Of a stretch of DNA of 64,000 bases, positions 28,739 through 36,617 are shown piece after piece. The stretch covers positions 990,501 to 1,054,500 of the forward strand of contig NZ_CP012099.1 of the NCBI RefSeq assembly GCF_001182785.1. The letters run 5' to 3'. How positions within the stretch are numbered: position 1 is the first letter of the stretch; every line of letters starts with the position of its first letter. The translations under genes and the position numbers were made by a program. Under the pieces are notes generated by a model. That model was not told the DNA's origin. It searched no databases and saw only the letters and a program-made list of their open reading frames with translations. Origin of the DNA: Bacillus thuringiensis (GTDB taxonomy: Bacteria; Bacillota; Bacilli; Bacillales; Bacillaceae_G).

Positions 28739-28903
28739 TTAACGTTTTAGCCGAGAACCGCCCTTACCTTTTCCACGAAGTAGGGTGGTTCTCGCTTTTT
28801 TGTATACAGAAATTAGCCACGGACCGACGTATCTTCTACCGATGATAACGCCAGTTCCGGTTAGGATACCGTACACTAATTTAATTACAAACATCGCGAT
28901 CAT
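28739..28903 (-). CDS. Small hydrophobic-basic protein, possible type I toxin-like peptide
   Basis: The ATG at 28903 follows the very strong site GGGGGGAGGTGATAAA and opens a 54-residue frame. The first half is a membrane helix (MIAMFVIKLVYGILTGTGV); the tail is strongly basic (RGKGKGGSRLKR). I do not recognise the family. The last 20 codons run through the hairpin of a plus-strand terminator (28752-28801), so an opposing RNA would overlap the 3' end of this gene. That layout recalls type I toxin-antitoxin pairs, but this is inference. Confidence 0.55.
   Translation of the reverse strand: MIAMFVIKLVYGILTGTGVIIGRRYVGPWLISVYKKARTTLLRGKGKGGSRLKR
28752..28801 (+). terminator. Plus-strand terminator inside the minus-strand small gene
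   Basis: CGAGAACCGCCCT and AGGGTGGTTCTCG pair (13 bp with one wobble), followed by CT6. It would end an RNA entering from about 28610-28640, where TTGACT and TACAAT stand 19 bp apart. Confidence 0.7.
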
Positions 28904-29085
28904 TTTATCACCTCCCCCCTTTTTTCAAAATGGAAGAGATGATTACCACACCTACTAGTTATAGCTTATTAAGTTACATTTCCATTGTATTATGTTTTAA
29001 AATAGGGAACAAGACATATGGATAAAAATTCCTATCTTTAAGCAGAGCATAAGTATCAAGGGACAAGAAGCAAATAAATATACAT

Positions 29086-29123
29086 AAAAAAACGGTATGG
29101 ACATTACCATCCATATTTTTTTA
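29086..29123 (+). terminator. Possible terminator upstream of the sigma factor gene
   Basis: TATGGA and TCCATA arms are set in an A7 / T7 context. It would insulate the sigma operon from upstream transcription. Confidence 0.5.
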
Positions 29124-29131
29124 TGTATTTA

Positions 29132-29160
29132 TAAAACTTTTCCATACAGTGCGTCGTCTA
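29132..29160 (+). promoter_or_regulatory. ECF-sigma-type promoter
   Basis: TAAAAC (29132-29137), 17 bp, CGTCTA (29155-29160). The AAC and CGTC cores are those of promoters read by Bacillus ECF sigma factors. It lies 23 bases before the sigma gene, suggesting self-activation. Confidence 0.6.
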
Positions 29161-29183
29161 ATATATGGGAAGGAGGAAATGAT

Positions 29184-29720
29184 GTGGTGGATGAATTAAC
29201 GATAGAAGCGTTTGAAATAGAAGATAAGGAGGACCTTATCGACGAAATAATGAACAAGTATGGACAAGAAGTCTTACAGCTTGTGTATTCGTATGTGAAT
29301 AATAAAGAAATTGCGGAGGATTTAACGCAAGATATATTTGTGAAATGCTATAAATCTCTTCATACATATAAAGGGAATTCAAACTTAAAAACATGGCTAT
29401 GGAGAATTGCGATTAATCATTGTAAGGACTATATAAAAAGTTGGTATAACAAAAAGGTAATCGTTACAGAGGATGAATCTGTGTATATTGGGGTTCAAAA
29501 TGATAGTGTCGAACAAACTGTCATTCAAAATGCGGAGGATAGTAGGTTGGCTTTGGCAGTAATGAGTTTACCGATAAAATATCGAGAAGTCATTTATCTA
29601 TTTTATTATGAAGAGTTATCAATTAAAGAGATTGCTACGGTAATAGACGTGAAAGAAAACACGATAAAAACGAGATTGAAAAAAGCGAAGGAGCTTTTGA
29701 AGGAAGGATTGGAGGAATAA
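29184..29720 (+). CDS. ECF sigma factor
   Basis: The start at GTG 29184 follows GGAGGAAAT and gives 178 residues. Region 2 (YSYVNNKEIAEDLTQDIFVKC, LKTWLWRIAINHCKDYIKSW) and region 4 (LPIKYREVIYLFYYEELSIKE, VKENTIKTRLKKAKELL) are complete; regions 1.1 and 3 are missing, as in ECF factors. It is followed after four bases by a PadR gene and then a HAAS-SEDS membrane protein. There is no classical membrane anti-sigma gene; one of the two partners may fill that role. Confidence 0.88.
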   Translation: MVDELTIEAFEIEDKEDLIDEIMNKYGQEVLQLVYSYVNNKEIAEDLTQDIFVKCYKSLHTYKGNSNLKTWLWRIAINHCKDYIKSWYNKKVIVTEDESVYIGVQNDSVEQTVIQNAEDSRLALAVMSLPIKYREVIYLFYYEELSIKEIATVIDVKENTIKTRLKKAKELLKEGLEE

Positions 29721-29724
29721 TCAA

Positions 29725-30132
29725 ATGGAAGATCGATTAAAAGGCTTGCGAAAATCAATGGAGAACACAACGTTTAAACATTTGAGTTTTTCTGATCAAC
29801 ATCGAAAGCGGGTGCGCGAAAAAATCAAGCAATCATCCGAAAAGGAAGAAGATATCCTTTTAGCGGTGTTACAACTTCTTATGAATGAAAAAACAGGTTA
29901 TGAATTGATGCAGTTGCTAAGAGGTAGAGGGATTCAAAAATTCGAAGGTGATGAAGGGTCTCTATACACTTTATTACATCGTTTAGAACAGAACCGCTTT
30001 ATCCAATCTAGCTGGGATCACGCAGGAGCTAAATATTATCAATTAAATGATAAAGGAAACAAGATGTTGCGAAAGGTAGAGAAAAATGCTATGAAGGCGC
30101 GATTTATATTAAAAGGATTAGTACAGGAGTGA
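29725..30132 (+). CDS. PadR-family protein with N-terminal extension, possible anti-sigma
   Basis: This 135-residue protein has a PadR winged helix at about 40-120 (LLMNEKTGYELMQLLRGRG, DEGSLYTLLHRLEQNRFIQS, KYYQLNDKGNKML). A helical N-terminal extension of about 35 residues precedes it (MEDRLKGLRKSMENTTFKHL). That opening resembles the start of some Bacillus anti-sigma factors, so the protein may bind the sigma factor encoded just before it. GGAGGAATAATCAA precedes the ATG. It is seven bases from the next gene. The fold is secure; the anti-sigma idea is inference. Confidence 0.8.
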   Translation: MEDRLKGLRKSMENTTFKHLSFSDQHRKRVREKIKQSSEKEEDILLAVLQLLMNEKTGYELMQLLRGRGIQKFEGDEGSLYTLLHRLEQNRFIQSSWDHAGAKYYQLNDKGNKMLRKVEKNAMKARFILKGLVQE

Positions 30133-30139
30133 GAAAAAA

Positions 30140-31393
30140 TTGAATAAAAAAGGGGAGCATTTTTTAAAAGAAGTTACGAACCATATAAAATCAAAAGAAG
30201 CGAAGGACTTGGTGGCAACAGAACTAGACTTTCACTTGAAACAGGCCAAGAATATGTGGGTAGAAAAAGGGTTAAGTGAGGAAGTTGCGGAAGATAAGGC
30301 CGTTGAACAAATGGGAAGTCCAATCAAGCTTGGCCAGGAACTTAATAAACTACATAAGCCAAAGGTTGATTGGTTCTTAATTGGTTTATTAGTGGCTGCG
30401 ATGGGGCTAGGATTTTTGCCAGTTTTAGCTCTTGGACATGCTGACTTATTAATGAATAAGGTGATATTTGTAATTCTTGGTGTTACAACAGCGATTGGGA
30501 TGATGCTATTTGATTATCGGAAGTTAGAGAGACTCGGGTGGCTGTTTTATACAATTGGTGTACTTATCTTGTTAGCTATAAAATGTTTTCCGACTATTTC
30601 TGTGAATGGGGAAGCGTTAATAAAAATTGGTCCCATCAAAATTGACTGTTTAATGACAATACCATTCTTTTTTCTAGCCTGGGCTTCATTTTTTAATAAC
30701 AGTAGATTAAAGTTTATACATCTTTTCATGCTGTACGTATTTTCTTTATATCTATTTTTAACTACATCAATTATGGTGCCGATTTATATTTATATTACGA
30801 TGGTATTCGTTATGCTTTGGTGGAGTAAGCTAGGAAAGAAAACAGCATGGCTCATTACTATTTTACCAATTTTTCTCTTCATTATTAGGGATTTATTTTC
30901 CTGGTCTGCTGTAAAAGAATACCGGATAGCTAGAGTTTTAGGGTTTTTAAACCCAGAGCATGATCTATGGTATTTACGTTTAAAAGAGGCGATGTCGTCG
31001 GCAGGTTGGTTTGGTACATATGGAAATATAAAGTCTATCCCTGCTGCGCATACTGATTTTGTATTTGCAAGTTTGACTTACTATTATGGATATGTGCTTG
31101 CGCTAGTTCTTGTCATTATTCTTTCTCTTTTTGCAGTAAGAATAATGAACATAGCTTATAAAATAAATGACGGTTATGGTAAATTGCTGCTCGTTGGCGG
31201 AGTGACTCTTTTTGTAATCCATTTTATTTGTAACGTTGGCATGATTTTAGGATTATTACCGCGTGCTTCTATATCATTACCTTTTATTAGTTATGGATTA
31301 ACACCGACTGTATTCCATGCGCTTTTAATGGGGATTGTGTTAAGTGTATATCGACGTAAAGATATGCCATTTAGAATGAAAAGAACACCTTGA
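30140..31393 (+). CDS. SEDS-family membrane protein (FtsW/RodA/SpoVE) with N-terminal HAAS domain
   Basis: This 417-residue protein starts at TTG after GGAGTGAG. Residues 1-75 are a cytoplasmic helical domain of the HAAS type (LVATELDFHLKQAKNMW, AVEQMGSPIKLGQEL). About ten membrane segments follow, ending with the SEDS signature LPFISYGLTPTVFHALLMG. The loop SIPAAHTDFVFA keeps the Asp needed for glycan polymerisation in RodA and FtsW, but the EE that usually follows is replaced by YY. It is likely a divergent peptidoglycan polymerase or relative, made under ECF control as an envelope-stress response. It ends in the arm of a terminator split by the IS element. Confidence 0.82.
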   Translation: MNKKGEHFLKEVTNHIKSKEAKDLVATELDFHLKQAKNMWVEKGLSEEVAEDKAVEQMGSPIKLGQELNKLHKPKVDWFLIGLLVAAMGLGFLPVLALGHADLLMNKVIFVILGVTTAIGMMLFDYRKLERLGWLFYTIGVLILLAIKCFPTISVNGEALIKIGPIKIDCLMTIPFFFLAWASFFNNSRLKFIHLFMLYVFSLYLFLTTSIMVPIYIYITMVFVMLWWSKLGKKTAWLITILPIFLFIIRDLFSWSAVKEYRIARVLGFLNPEHDLWYLRLKEAMSSAGWFGTYGNIKSIPAAHTDFVFASLTYYYGYVLALVLVIILSLFAVRIMNIAYKINDGYGKLLLVGGVTLFVIHFICNVGMILGLLPRASISLPFISYGLTPTVFHALLMGIVLSVYRRKDMPFRMKRTP

Positions 31394-31394
31394 T
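31384..31394. repeat. Left arm of the terminator split by the IS
   Basis: AACACCTTGAT is the perfect partner of ATCAAGGTGTT at 32685-32695. Before insertion these would have formed an 11-bp hairpin with a GATT loop serving both convergent genes. Confidence 0.85.
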
Positions 31395-31429
31395 GATTTG
31401 AAGTGAACCCTGAAAACGGGACACCTATC

Positions 31430-31486
31430 AAAACACCTAAACCACTTGTTCCCTAAATTCTTTAGGGGATAGGTGGTTTAATTTTT
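31430..31486 (+). terminator. Terminator hairpin in the IS left end
   Basis: AAACCACTTGTTCCCT and AGGGGATAGGTGGTTT pair over 16 positions, followed on the plus strand by a T-rich run. It would stop transcription entering the IS from the SEDS gene. A relative lies at 46686-46742. Confidence 0.75.
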
Positions 31487-32321
31487 CTTGAATTCGCACA
31501 CAATTGTAGTAATGAATGTATTCTAGCACAATCTTTCGCACAGTTGTGTTGGATACTTTTGTTATCTCTTGTGAATAGAAGGCTTCACTTTTCAAATGAC
31601 CAAAGAAGCTTTCCATGACGGCATTATCATGGCAATTTCCTCTCCGGGACATGCTGGTGATAATGCCATTTTCTTTGGCATATGCTTGAAATTCCTTCGC
31701 TGTATAAATACTTCCTTGATCTGAGTGAAGAAGGACATCTTTTACTTTTCGCCCTCTCATTGCTTGTTTTAATGTCTTCATTGCTAATGGCAGTGCTTGG
31801 GACTCGCTGATGACATAACTAATAATTTCACGATTAAAGGCATCCATAATCGTTGATAAATACAAGGTACGCTCTCCAAATAATAGATACGTCACATCCG
31901 TAAACCACTTTTCATTTGGTGCGGATGCATCGAATTGGCGTTCCAATCGATGAGGGGCTATTACTGGCTCCGCACCACTGATATATTTCTTTTTCTTTCG
32001 ACGAACTTTTGAGAGAATCTGATTTTGTCTCATGATTCGTAATACTTTTTTATGATTCACACACAGTCCCATTTTCCGAAGAGTTGCGGTCACTCTTCGA
32101 TATCCATATCGTAATTTATGCCGAAGACAAACATCCTTTATTTTCTCTTCTATCTCATCTCTTAGGTCCACTGTTCGTTGTAACCAACGATAAAATGTAG
32201 ACCGGGGTAATTCTAATACATTACACAATTCTTTTACCGTTAGTTTTGTTTTGAAATCGGTCCATAAAGTAACTACAGTTTCCAGGTTCAACTCCTTTCG
32301 ATTTCCGGATACTTTCCCCAT
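31437..32321 (-). CDS. IS3-family transposase OrfB (DDE integrase)
   Basis: This 294-residue product carries an HTH_21-type region (LRYGYRRVTATLRKMGLCVN) and the rve integrase core with all three catalytic acids: WFTDVTYL, LLHSDQGSIYTA and DNAVMESFFGHLKSE. It overlaps orfA by 34 bases in the -1 frame. It is probably made as an OrfAB fusion by slippage on one of the A runs of orfA just upstream of the overlap (TTAAAAACAAAATT). Confidence 0.92.
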   Translation of the reverse strand: MGKVSGNRKELNLETVVTLWTDFKTKLTVKELCNVLELPRSTFYRWLQRTVDLRDEIEEKIKDVCLRHKLRYGYRRVTATLRKMGLCVNHKKVLRIMRQNQILSKVRRKKKKYISGAEPVIAPHRLERQFDASAPNEKWFTDVTYLLFGERTLYLSTIMDAFNREIISYVISESQALPLAMKTLKQAMRGRKVKDVLLHSDQGSIYTAKEFQAYAKENGIITSMSRRGNCHDNAVMESFFGHLKSEAFYSQEITKVSNTTVRKIVLEYIHYYNCVRIQEKLNHLSPKEFREQVV

Positions 32322-32593
32322 ATCAGTAATTTTGTTTTTAACTGTTTATTTTCTAACCGTAGCTGTTCCAATTCATTTAACTCTTTTGGCCCTTTTCCAT
32401 AAGAATATTGCTTTCCTACAGGTTGTTGAAAACGGTACGTTTGACCGGTACGATACCACTTCATCCATGTCTTAATTTGGGAAACATTTTTAATTCCAAA
32501 CTTCTCCATAATGGTCCGATTGGAATATCCATCCTTTTTCATTTCAATCACTTTCCACTTTATTTCTTCTGGGTAATGAACTCTTGTCTTCAA
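32288..32593 (-). CDS. IS3-family transposase OrfA
   Basis: This 101-residue product has an N-terminal helix-turn-helix (YPEEIKWKVIEMKKDGYSNR, IMEKFGIKNVSQIKTWMKWY) that binds the IS ends, and a C-terminal leucine-zipper helix (LNELEQLRLENKQLKTKLL). This is the standard IS3 OrfA layout. Confidence 0.9.
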   Translation of the reverse strand: MKTRVHYPEEIKWKVIEMKKDGYSNRTIMEKFGIKNVSQIKTWMKWYRTGQTYRFQQPVGKQYSYGKGPKELNELEQLRLENKQLKTKLLIWGKYPEIERS

Positions 32594-32596
32594 ACC

Positions 32597-32651
32597 AAAA
32601 ACACCTCCATTGAATTTGCATACTTAGTATGCGAATTCAGGAGGTGTTTTT
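32597..32651. terminator. Bidirectional terminator hairpin in the IS right end
   Basis: The same 55-base hairpin as 5241-5295 with one difference. It lies between the outer IS end and the transposase genes, so it would block transcription from helD into orfA. Confidence 0.85.
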
Positions 32652-32684
32652 TTCATGTACCACTATTCGGGTTCACTTCAGATT

Positions 32685-32695
32685 ATCAAGGTGTT
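32685..32695. repeat. Right arm of the terminator split by the IS
   Basis: ATCAAGGTGTT overlaps the helD stop codon region and is the exact complement of the left arm at 31384-31394. Confidence 0.85.
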
Positions 32696-35022
32696 TTAGT
32701 TATTAGTTCAAAACTATCCGAATCAGCCCCAAGCACAAAAGGACTAACTTCGCCAACACTATAAAGTTGCAACTCATGCATCGCGCGCGTACAAGCGGTG
32801 TAGAACAATCTACGTACGCTCTCATCACTGTATACATCTTCAGAAGTATCATAAATAATAACAGCGTCAAATTCAATACCCTTTGCTAAATAAGCAGGTA
32901 TCACGACGATGCCTTGCTCATACTCGGCTGAGTTACTCTTCACGAGTTTAATATTCTCGATATGATGGAGTGCTTCGTATGCAGCGGCGCTTTCAGTTGC
33001 GGATTTACATATAATTGCGATCGTGTTGTGATTTTGTTTTTGTAGTTCAGCAACTTTAGCAGTAATATGCTCATGAAGTTCGCTGTAATCAGCTACTTTC
33101 GTCACTATAGGTTTCTCGCCGTCACGTTCAAAGGCGTGAATGTCTTTTCCTTCTGGTACGAGATTTCGTGTAAATTCAATAATCGGTTTTGTTGAGCGAT
33201 AGCTACGAGTTAAGTTAATACCGTTCGTTTCATCTGGTCCGTATAAGTTAGTAAGTGTATTGAAATTAACTGTTTCACTCGCATGGGCAAATATTGCTTG
33301 GTTAAAGTCCCCGAGTACCGTCATTTTTGCGGCAGGGAAGAGACGTTTTAAAAACTCGAACTGGAACGGAGAGTAATCTTGTGCTTCATCTACGAGTACA
33401 TGTTTAATCGATCTATTCGTTTGGAAGCCTTCAATTAATTCTTTTAAAAGTAAAAATGGAGTCGCATCCTCGTAATATAGATTTCCTTCATCGAGCATGT
33501 TCACTGTTAATGAGCAAATGTCATCCCATTCTTTCGGTTTTTCTCCAGTAACCCATGATGCATCTATGAAAAGTTGTTTATATATGCCTGTAAAATTGAT
33601 AAAGCGCAATGTTTGAACGCCTTTACGAAGAGGCTTCAATTTTTTACGGACAATCATACGTCCGAGTACTTTCGTTTCTTTCTCATAATCATTAAAGGAG
33701 TTGTCGTCAAACTCGCCTTTTTTCTGCAAGTATTTATAAGCCTTTTGATATTCATCTTTACTAAGTAATTCAATTTCTTCTTCTACCCAAGGCTTTTTCA
33801 GTTCTGCTTTTTCAAGTGCATCTATTTGCTTATTTAGCCAATCCGTTAACTTCTCAATTCGACTATGGAAGCGGAGGGAGGAGTCGGTATTGTAAAATTG
33901 CTCTGTAATTTCTTTAGCAGAGGCAATCAGTTTTCCTCTAAATTTCATTCCTCTAAATAGCATGCCTGAAGTTTCAAGAGATTGTCTGTACGCTCTAATC
34001 ATTTCGAAAAATTGAGTGGATGCTTTAAATCGGATGCTCGTATTTCTAATTTTGTAATTTGCGCTATTTGTTTCAGTTAGCATATATTCTAATTGTTCGT
34101 AAGGATCTTCCACATCAAATGACTTACTTAGTCTATGATTTAAATATTCTTGGAATGTTACTTGTTGCATATTTTCTTCACCGAGTTCAGGTAGTACGTT
34201 AGATACGTAGCTATTGAACATAGAGTTAGGGGAGAAGAGAATAATTTGATCCGCTTTTAGCCATTCGCGATATTTATATAGTAAGTAGGCGATTCGCTGC
34301 AGGGCAGCTGATGTTTTACCACTACCAGCAGCTCCTTGAACGATAAGGAGTCGGCCTTCATCGTGACGGATAATTTCATTTTGCTCACGCTGAATCGTAG
34401 CGACGATGCTCTGCATATGTTTGTTTGTACCTTTTCCGAGCGCTTGTTGCAGGATTTCATCACCGATTGTGAGGCTCGTATCGAACATGGAATCAATCTC
34501 GCCATTTTGAATAATGTATTGTAATTTTTTCTCCACATTACCGCGAATTACGCCGCCTGGTGTGTTGTATTCAGCCGGTCCTGGTGGATAGTCGTAATAA
34601 ACACTTGAAATTGGGGCGCGCCAGTCATAAATAAGAAAGTTTTCTCCGCTTGCATCAGTAAGGGTAGAAACACCGATATAGATTTGTTCTGCGGCAGGTT
34701 CGCCTTCTTCAGTAAAATCGATGCGTCCGAAGTAAGGTGCTTTTTGCATACGTCGCAGCGCGGCAAGTCGATTAAAGGTGTGTTTATGGGTGATTTGTGT
34801 AACAGCTAGTGATTGAGCTTGTTGTCTTAAGTTGATAACTGTTTCAAGGTAATCATCAAAAGTATCTGTATTCACTTTAACGTCATCCCAGAAGTGTTTA
34901 CGGATGTTGATTACTTCTGCCCGGCGTCTGCCAGTTTCGTTTTCCAGCTTATCAATTTGCTGCGTAATCGTTTCGATTACGGTATCCAATCGTTTTTGCT
35001 CTAGATCAAGTTTTTTGTTCAT
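32686..35022 (-). CDS. helD: RNA polymerase recycling ATPase HelD (UvrD/Rep-like helicase)
   Basis: This 778-residue protein starts with a long helical arm (EQKRLDTVIETITQQIDKLE). It has Walker A QGAAGSGKTSAALQRIAYLL, a superfamily 1 motif II HVLVDEAQDYSPFQ, LGDFNQAIF, LTRSYRSTKPI and a late VRRLFYTACTRAMHEL. This is HelD of Gram-positive bacteria, which frees stalled RNA polymerase from DNA by inserting its arm into the enzyme's channel. AAAGGAGTG precedes the ATG. The size is normal, and the IS at its 3' side has not cut it. Confidence 0.92.
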   Translation of the reverse strand: MNKKLDLEQKRLDTVIETITQQIDKLENETGRRRAEVINIRKHFWDDVKVNTDTFDDYLETVINLRQQAQSLAVTQITHKHTFNRLAALRRMQKAPYFGRIDFTEEGEPAAEQIYIGVSTLTDASGENFLIYDWRAPISSVYYDYPPGPAEYNTPGGVIRGNVEKKLQYIIQNGEIDSMFDTSLTIGDEILQQALGKGTNKHMQSIVATIQREQNEIIRHDEGRLLIVQGAAGSGKTSAALQRIAYLLYKYREWLKADQIILFSPNSMFNSYVSNVLPELGEENMQQVTFQEYLNHRLSKSFDVEDPYEQLEYMLTETNSANYKIRNTSIRFKASTQFFEMIRAYRQSLETSGMLFRGMKFRGKLIASAKEITEQFYNTDSSLRFHSRIEKLTDWLNKQIDALEKAELKKPWVEEEIELLSKDEYQKAYKYLQKKGEFDDNSFNDYEKETKVLGRMIVRKKLKPLRKGVQTLRFINFTGIYKQLFIDASWVTGEKPKEWDDICSLTVNMLDEGNLYYEDATPFLLLKELIEGFQTNRSIKHVLVDEAQDYSPFQFEFLKRLFPAAKMTVLGDFNQAIFAHASETVNFNTLTNLYGPDETNGINLTRSYRSTKPIIEFTRNLVPEGKDIHAFERDGEKPIVTKVADYSELHEHITAKVAELQKQNHNTIAIICKSATESAAAYEALHHIENIKLVKSNSAEYEQGIVVIPAYLAKGIEFDAVIIYDTSEDVYSDESVRRLFYTACTRAMHELQLYSVGEVSPFVLGADSDSFELITKTP

Positions 35023-35298
35023 ACGTAAGCACTCCTTTAAAAGTGAAAAATAGAGGTTGACTGAAGAAAGGTTTTGTTGTACAATTAAGATACGGATAAA
35101 TACGTTCTGTGTATTTTAGAAAACGTGTTTCTGTACTAATTTAACATAGTTTCTTAATTTAATCAATAATGATGAGATAAACCCTTGGTTCCACGCGTTG
35201 TGAATCAAGGTTTTTTTGTTTTTCTGTAAGAAAGAATTGTGATTTTACCGAGGATGATCTAAGTAAAGCGTAGAAAAAATCAGGAATAGGGGATGCTG

Positions 35299-35544
35299 AT
35301 GGAAAAATATTTTGAGGAAGCACATCGTTTTTGTTCTCGTAATAGAAAGCACTTAGAAAAGGATGTTATATGTGGTTGTTTTTATTGTTTAGAAATTTTC
35401 CATCCAGAAAAAATTACAGAGTGGTGGGATGATGATAACACAGCAGTTTGTCCGCATTGTGGGATTGACTCTATTATAGGGGAAAGTTCAGGATTTAGAA
35501 TCACAGAAATGTTTTTAAGTGAAATGCATAAAAGATGGTTTTAG
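35299..35544 (+). CDS. Small putative zinc-binding protein
   Basis: The start at 35299 (MEKYFEEAHRFC) is preceded by GGGG seven bases upstream and gives 81 residues. Two cysteine pairs, CGCFYC and CPHCG, are set 30 residues apart and could bind one zinc. The C-terminal part, IIGESSGFRITEMFLSEMHKR, is helical. Similar small cytoplasmic proteins occur in many Firmicutes without known function. It is convergent with prsA. Confidence 0.75.
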   Translation: MEKYFEEAHRFCSRNRKHLEKDVICGCFYCLEIFHPEKITEWWDDDNTAVCPHCGIDSIIGESSGFRITEMFLSEMHKRWF

Positions 35545-35579
35545 TTAAACGAATGACAAAATAAACTTTCGGTAACGAA

Positions 35580-35613
35580 GATAGTGTAAAACTAACTAAG
35601 ATTTTACACTATC
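35580..35613. repeat. Perfect 12-bp inverted repeat
   Basis: GATAGTGTAAAA and TTTTACACTATC lie across a 10-base loop, 36 bases after the zinc-protein gene. No T run follows on either strand, so it may be a 3' stabiliser or operator rather than a terminator. Confidence 0.6.
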
Positions 35614-35716
35614 CATAAAATGAAAAAGACGTTATCCTTTCTATAGAATCGAAGAGTCAATCATGTAATTTCATTTACCCAATCTGTACACAATTTCCCC
35701 CTGGAAGAGGGGACAT

Positions 35717-35743
35717 AAAAAAGCTCGGGCTTAGCCCGAGCTT
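35717..35743 (-). terminator. prsA terminator
   Basis: AAGCTCGGGC and GCCCGAGCTT form a perfect stem around TTA. On the minus strand T6 follows. Confidence 0.9.
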
Positions 35744-35747
35744 TTCA

Positions 35748-36617
35748 TTATTTCTTTTCGTCTTTTTTAGCGTCAGCTTTTGGCTCTTCGAAAAGATCTT
35801 TTAAATCTTTATCGTCAACTTTTACGTCAGCTTTTTTGATTTCTTTCATCATAAGATCGTTCATGAATTGTGCATCTTGTACTTTTTCTTGAGCTAGTGA
35901 TTTTTTAATATCAGCTTTTGCTTTATCGAAAGTTGCATCTGCGTGATTATCAGTTACTTTGATGATATGGTAACCGAATTGTGTTTTTACAGGTTCGCTT
36001 ACTTCACCTTTTTTCAACTTTTGAGCTGCTTCTTCAAATTCTTTTACCATTTTCCCTGGTCCGAAGAATCCTAAGTCGCCACCTTTTTCTTTTGAACCTG
36101 TATCTTCAGAGTATTGTTTTGCTAATTCTTCGAAAGATTTACCTTGAGCAAGTTCATCTTTCACTTTTTTAGCAGTTTCTTCATCTTTTACAAGGATATG
36201 ACTTGCTTTCACTTCTTTTTTATAATCCTCGAATTTTGCTTTTACATCTTTATCAGTAATCGATTGTTCAATCGCTTTTTCTTGAGCTAATTGAGCACGT
36301 ACACTATTTTTTATAGTTTCTTCTTTAATACCTTGTTGTTTCATTAGTGTATCGAATTGATCACCGTATTGTTTTTTCATTTCATCGAACTTTTTATCTA
36401 CATCTTTGTCTTCAACTTTGTAGTTTTTAATAAGTACTTTTTCCATAACCATGTTGTTTAGTACTTGTTTACCATGTTGTTGTTTCATTTGCGTGTAGAA
36501 ATCTTCTTTCGTAATATCACCAGCTTTAGAAGTAACAACTTTTTCTGATGATGATGTTCCACATGCTGATAATGCAATTACACTTGTTGCGGCTAAGGCA
36601 AGCATCGCTTTCTTCAT
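35748..36617 (-). CDS. prsA: Foldase lipoprotein PrsA (peptidyl-prolyl isomerase)
   Basis: This 289-residue protein has a lipoprotein signal with lipobox LSAC (Cys19), an N-terminal chaperone region, a central parvulin domain (about 135-225: [42 protein letters not shown]) and a lysine-rich tail. It helps secreted proteins fold outside the membrane. AGTAGGAGTG precedes the ATG. B. cereus-group genomes carry several prsA paralogues; the position next to yhaI-hpr matches the B. subtilis prsA locus. Confidence 0.93.
   Translation of the reverse strand: MKKAMLALAATSVIALSACGTSSSEKVVTSKAGDITKEDFYTQMKQQHGKQVLNNMVMEKVLIKNYKVEDKDVDKKFDEMKKQYGDQFDTLMKQQGIKEETIKNSVRAQLAQEKAIEQSITDKDVKAKFEDYKKEVKASHILVKDEETAKKVKDELAQGKSFEELAKQYSEDTGSKEKGGDLGFFGPGKMVKEFEEAAQKLKKGEVSEPVKTQFGYHIIKVTDNHADATFDKAKADIKKSLAQEKVQDAQFMNDLMMKEIKKADVKVDDKDLKDLFEEPKADAKKDEKK

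Larger units (their letters stand above)
31399..32680 (-). mobile_element. IS3-family insertion sequence, IS150-like
   Basis: A 1282-bp element with TG..CA ends: TGAAGTGAACCC at the left and GGGTTCACTTCA at the right. It is flanked by a 4-bp duplication, GATT (31395-31398 and 32681-32684). It encodes overlapping orfA and orfB read from right to left, with orfB in the -1 frame. Both genes look intact, so the element may be active. Each end carries a terminator hairpin inside the element (31430-31486 and 32597-32651). Confidence 0.92.
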
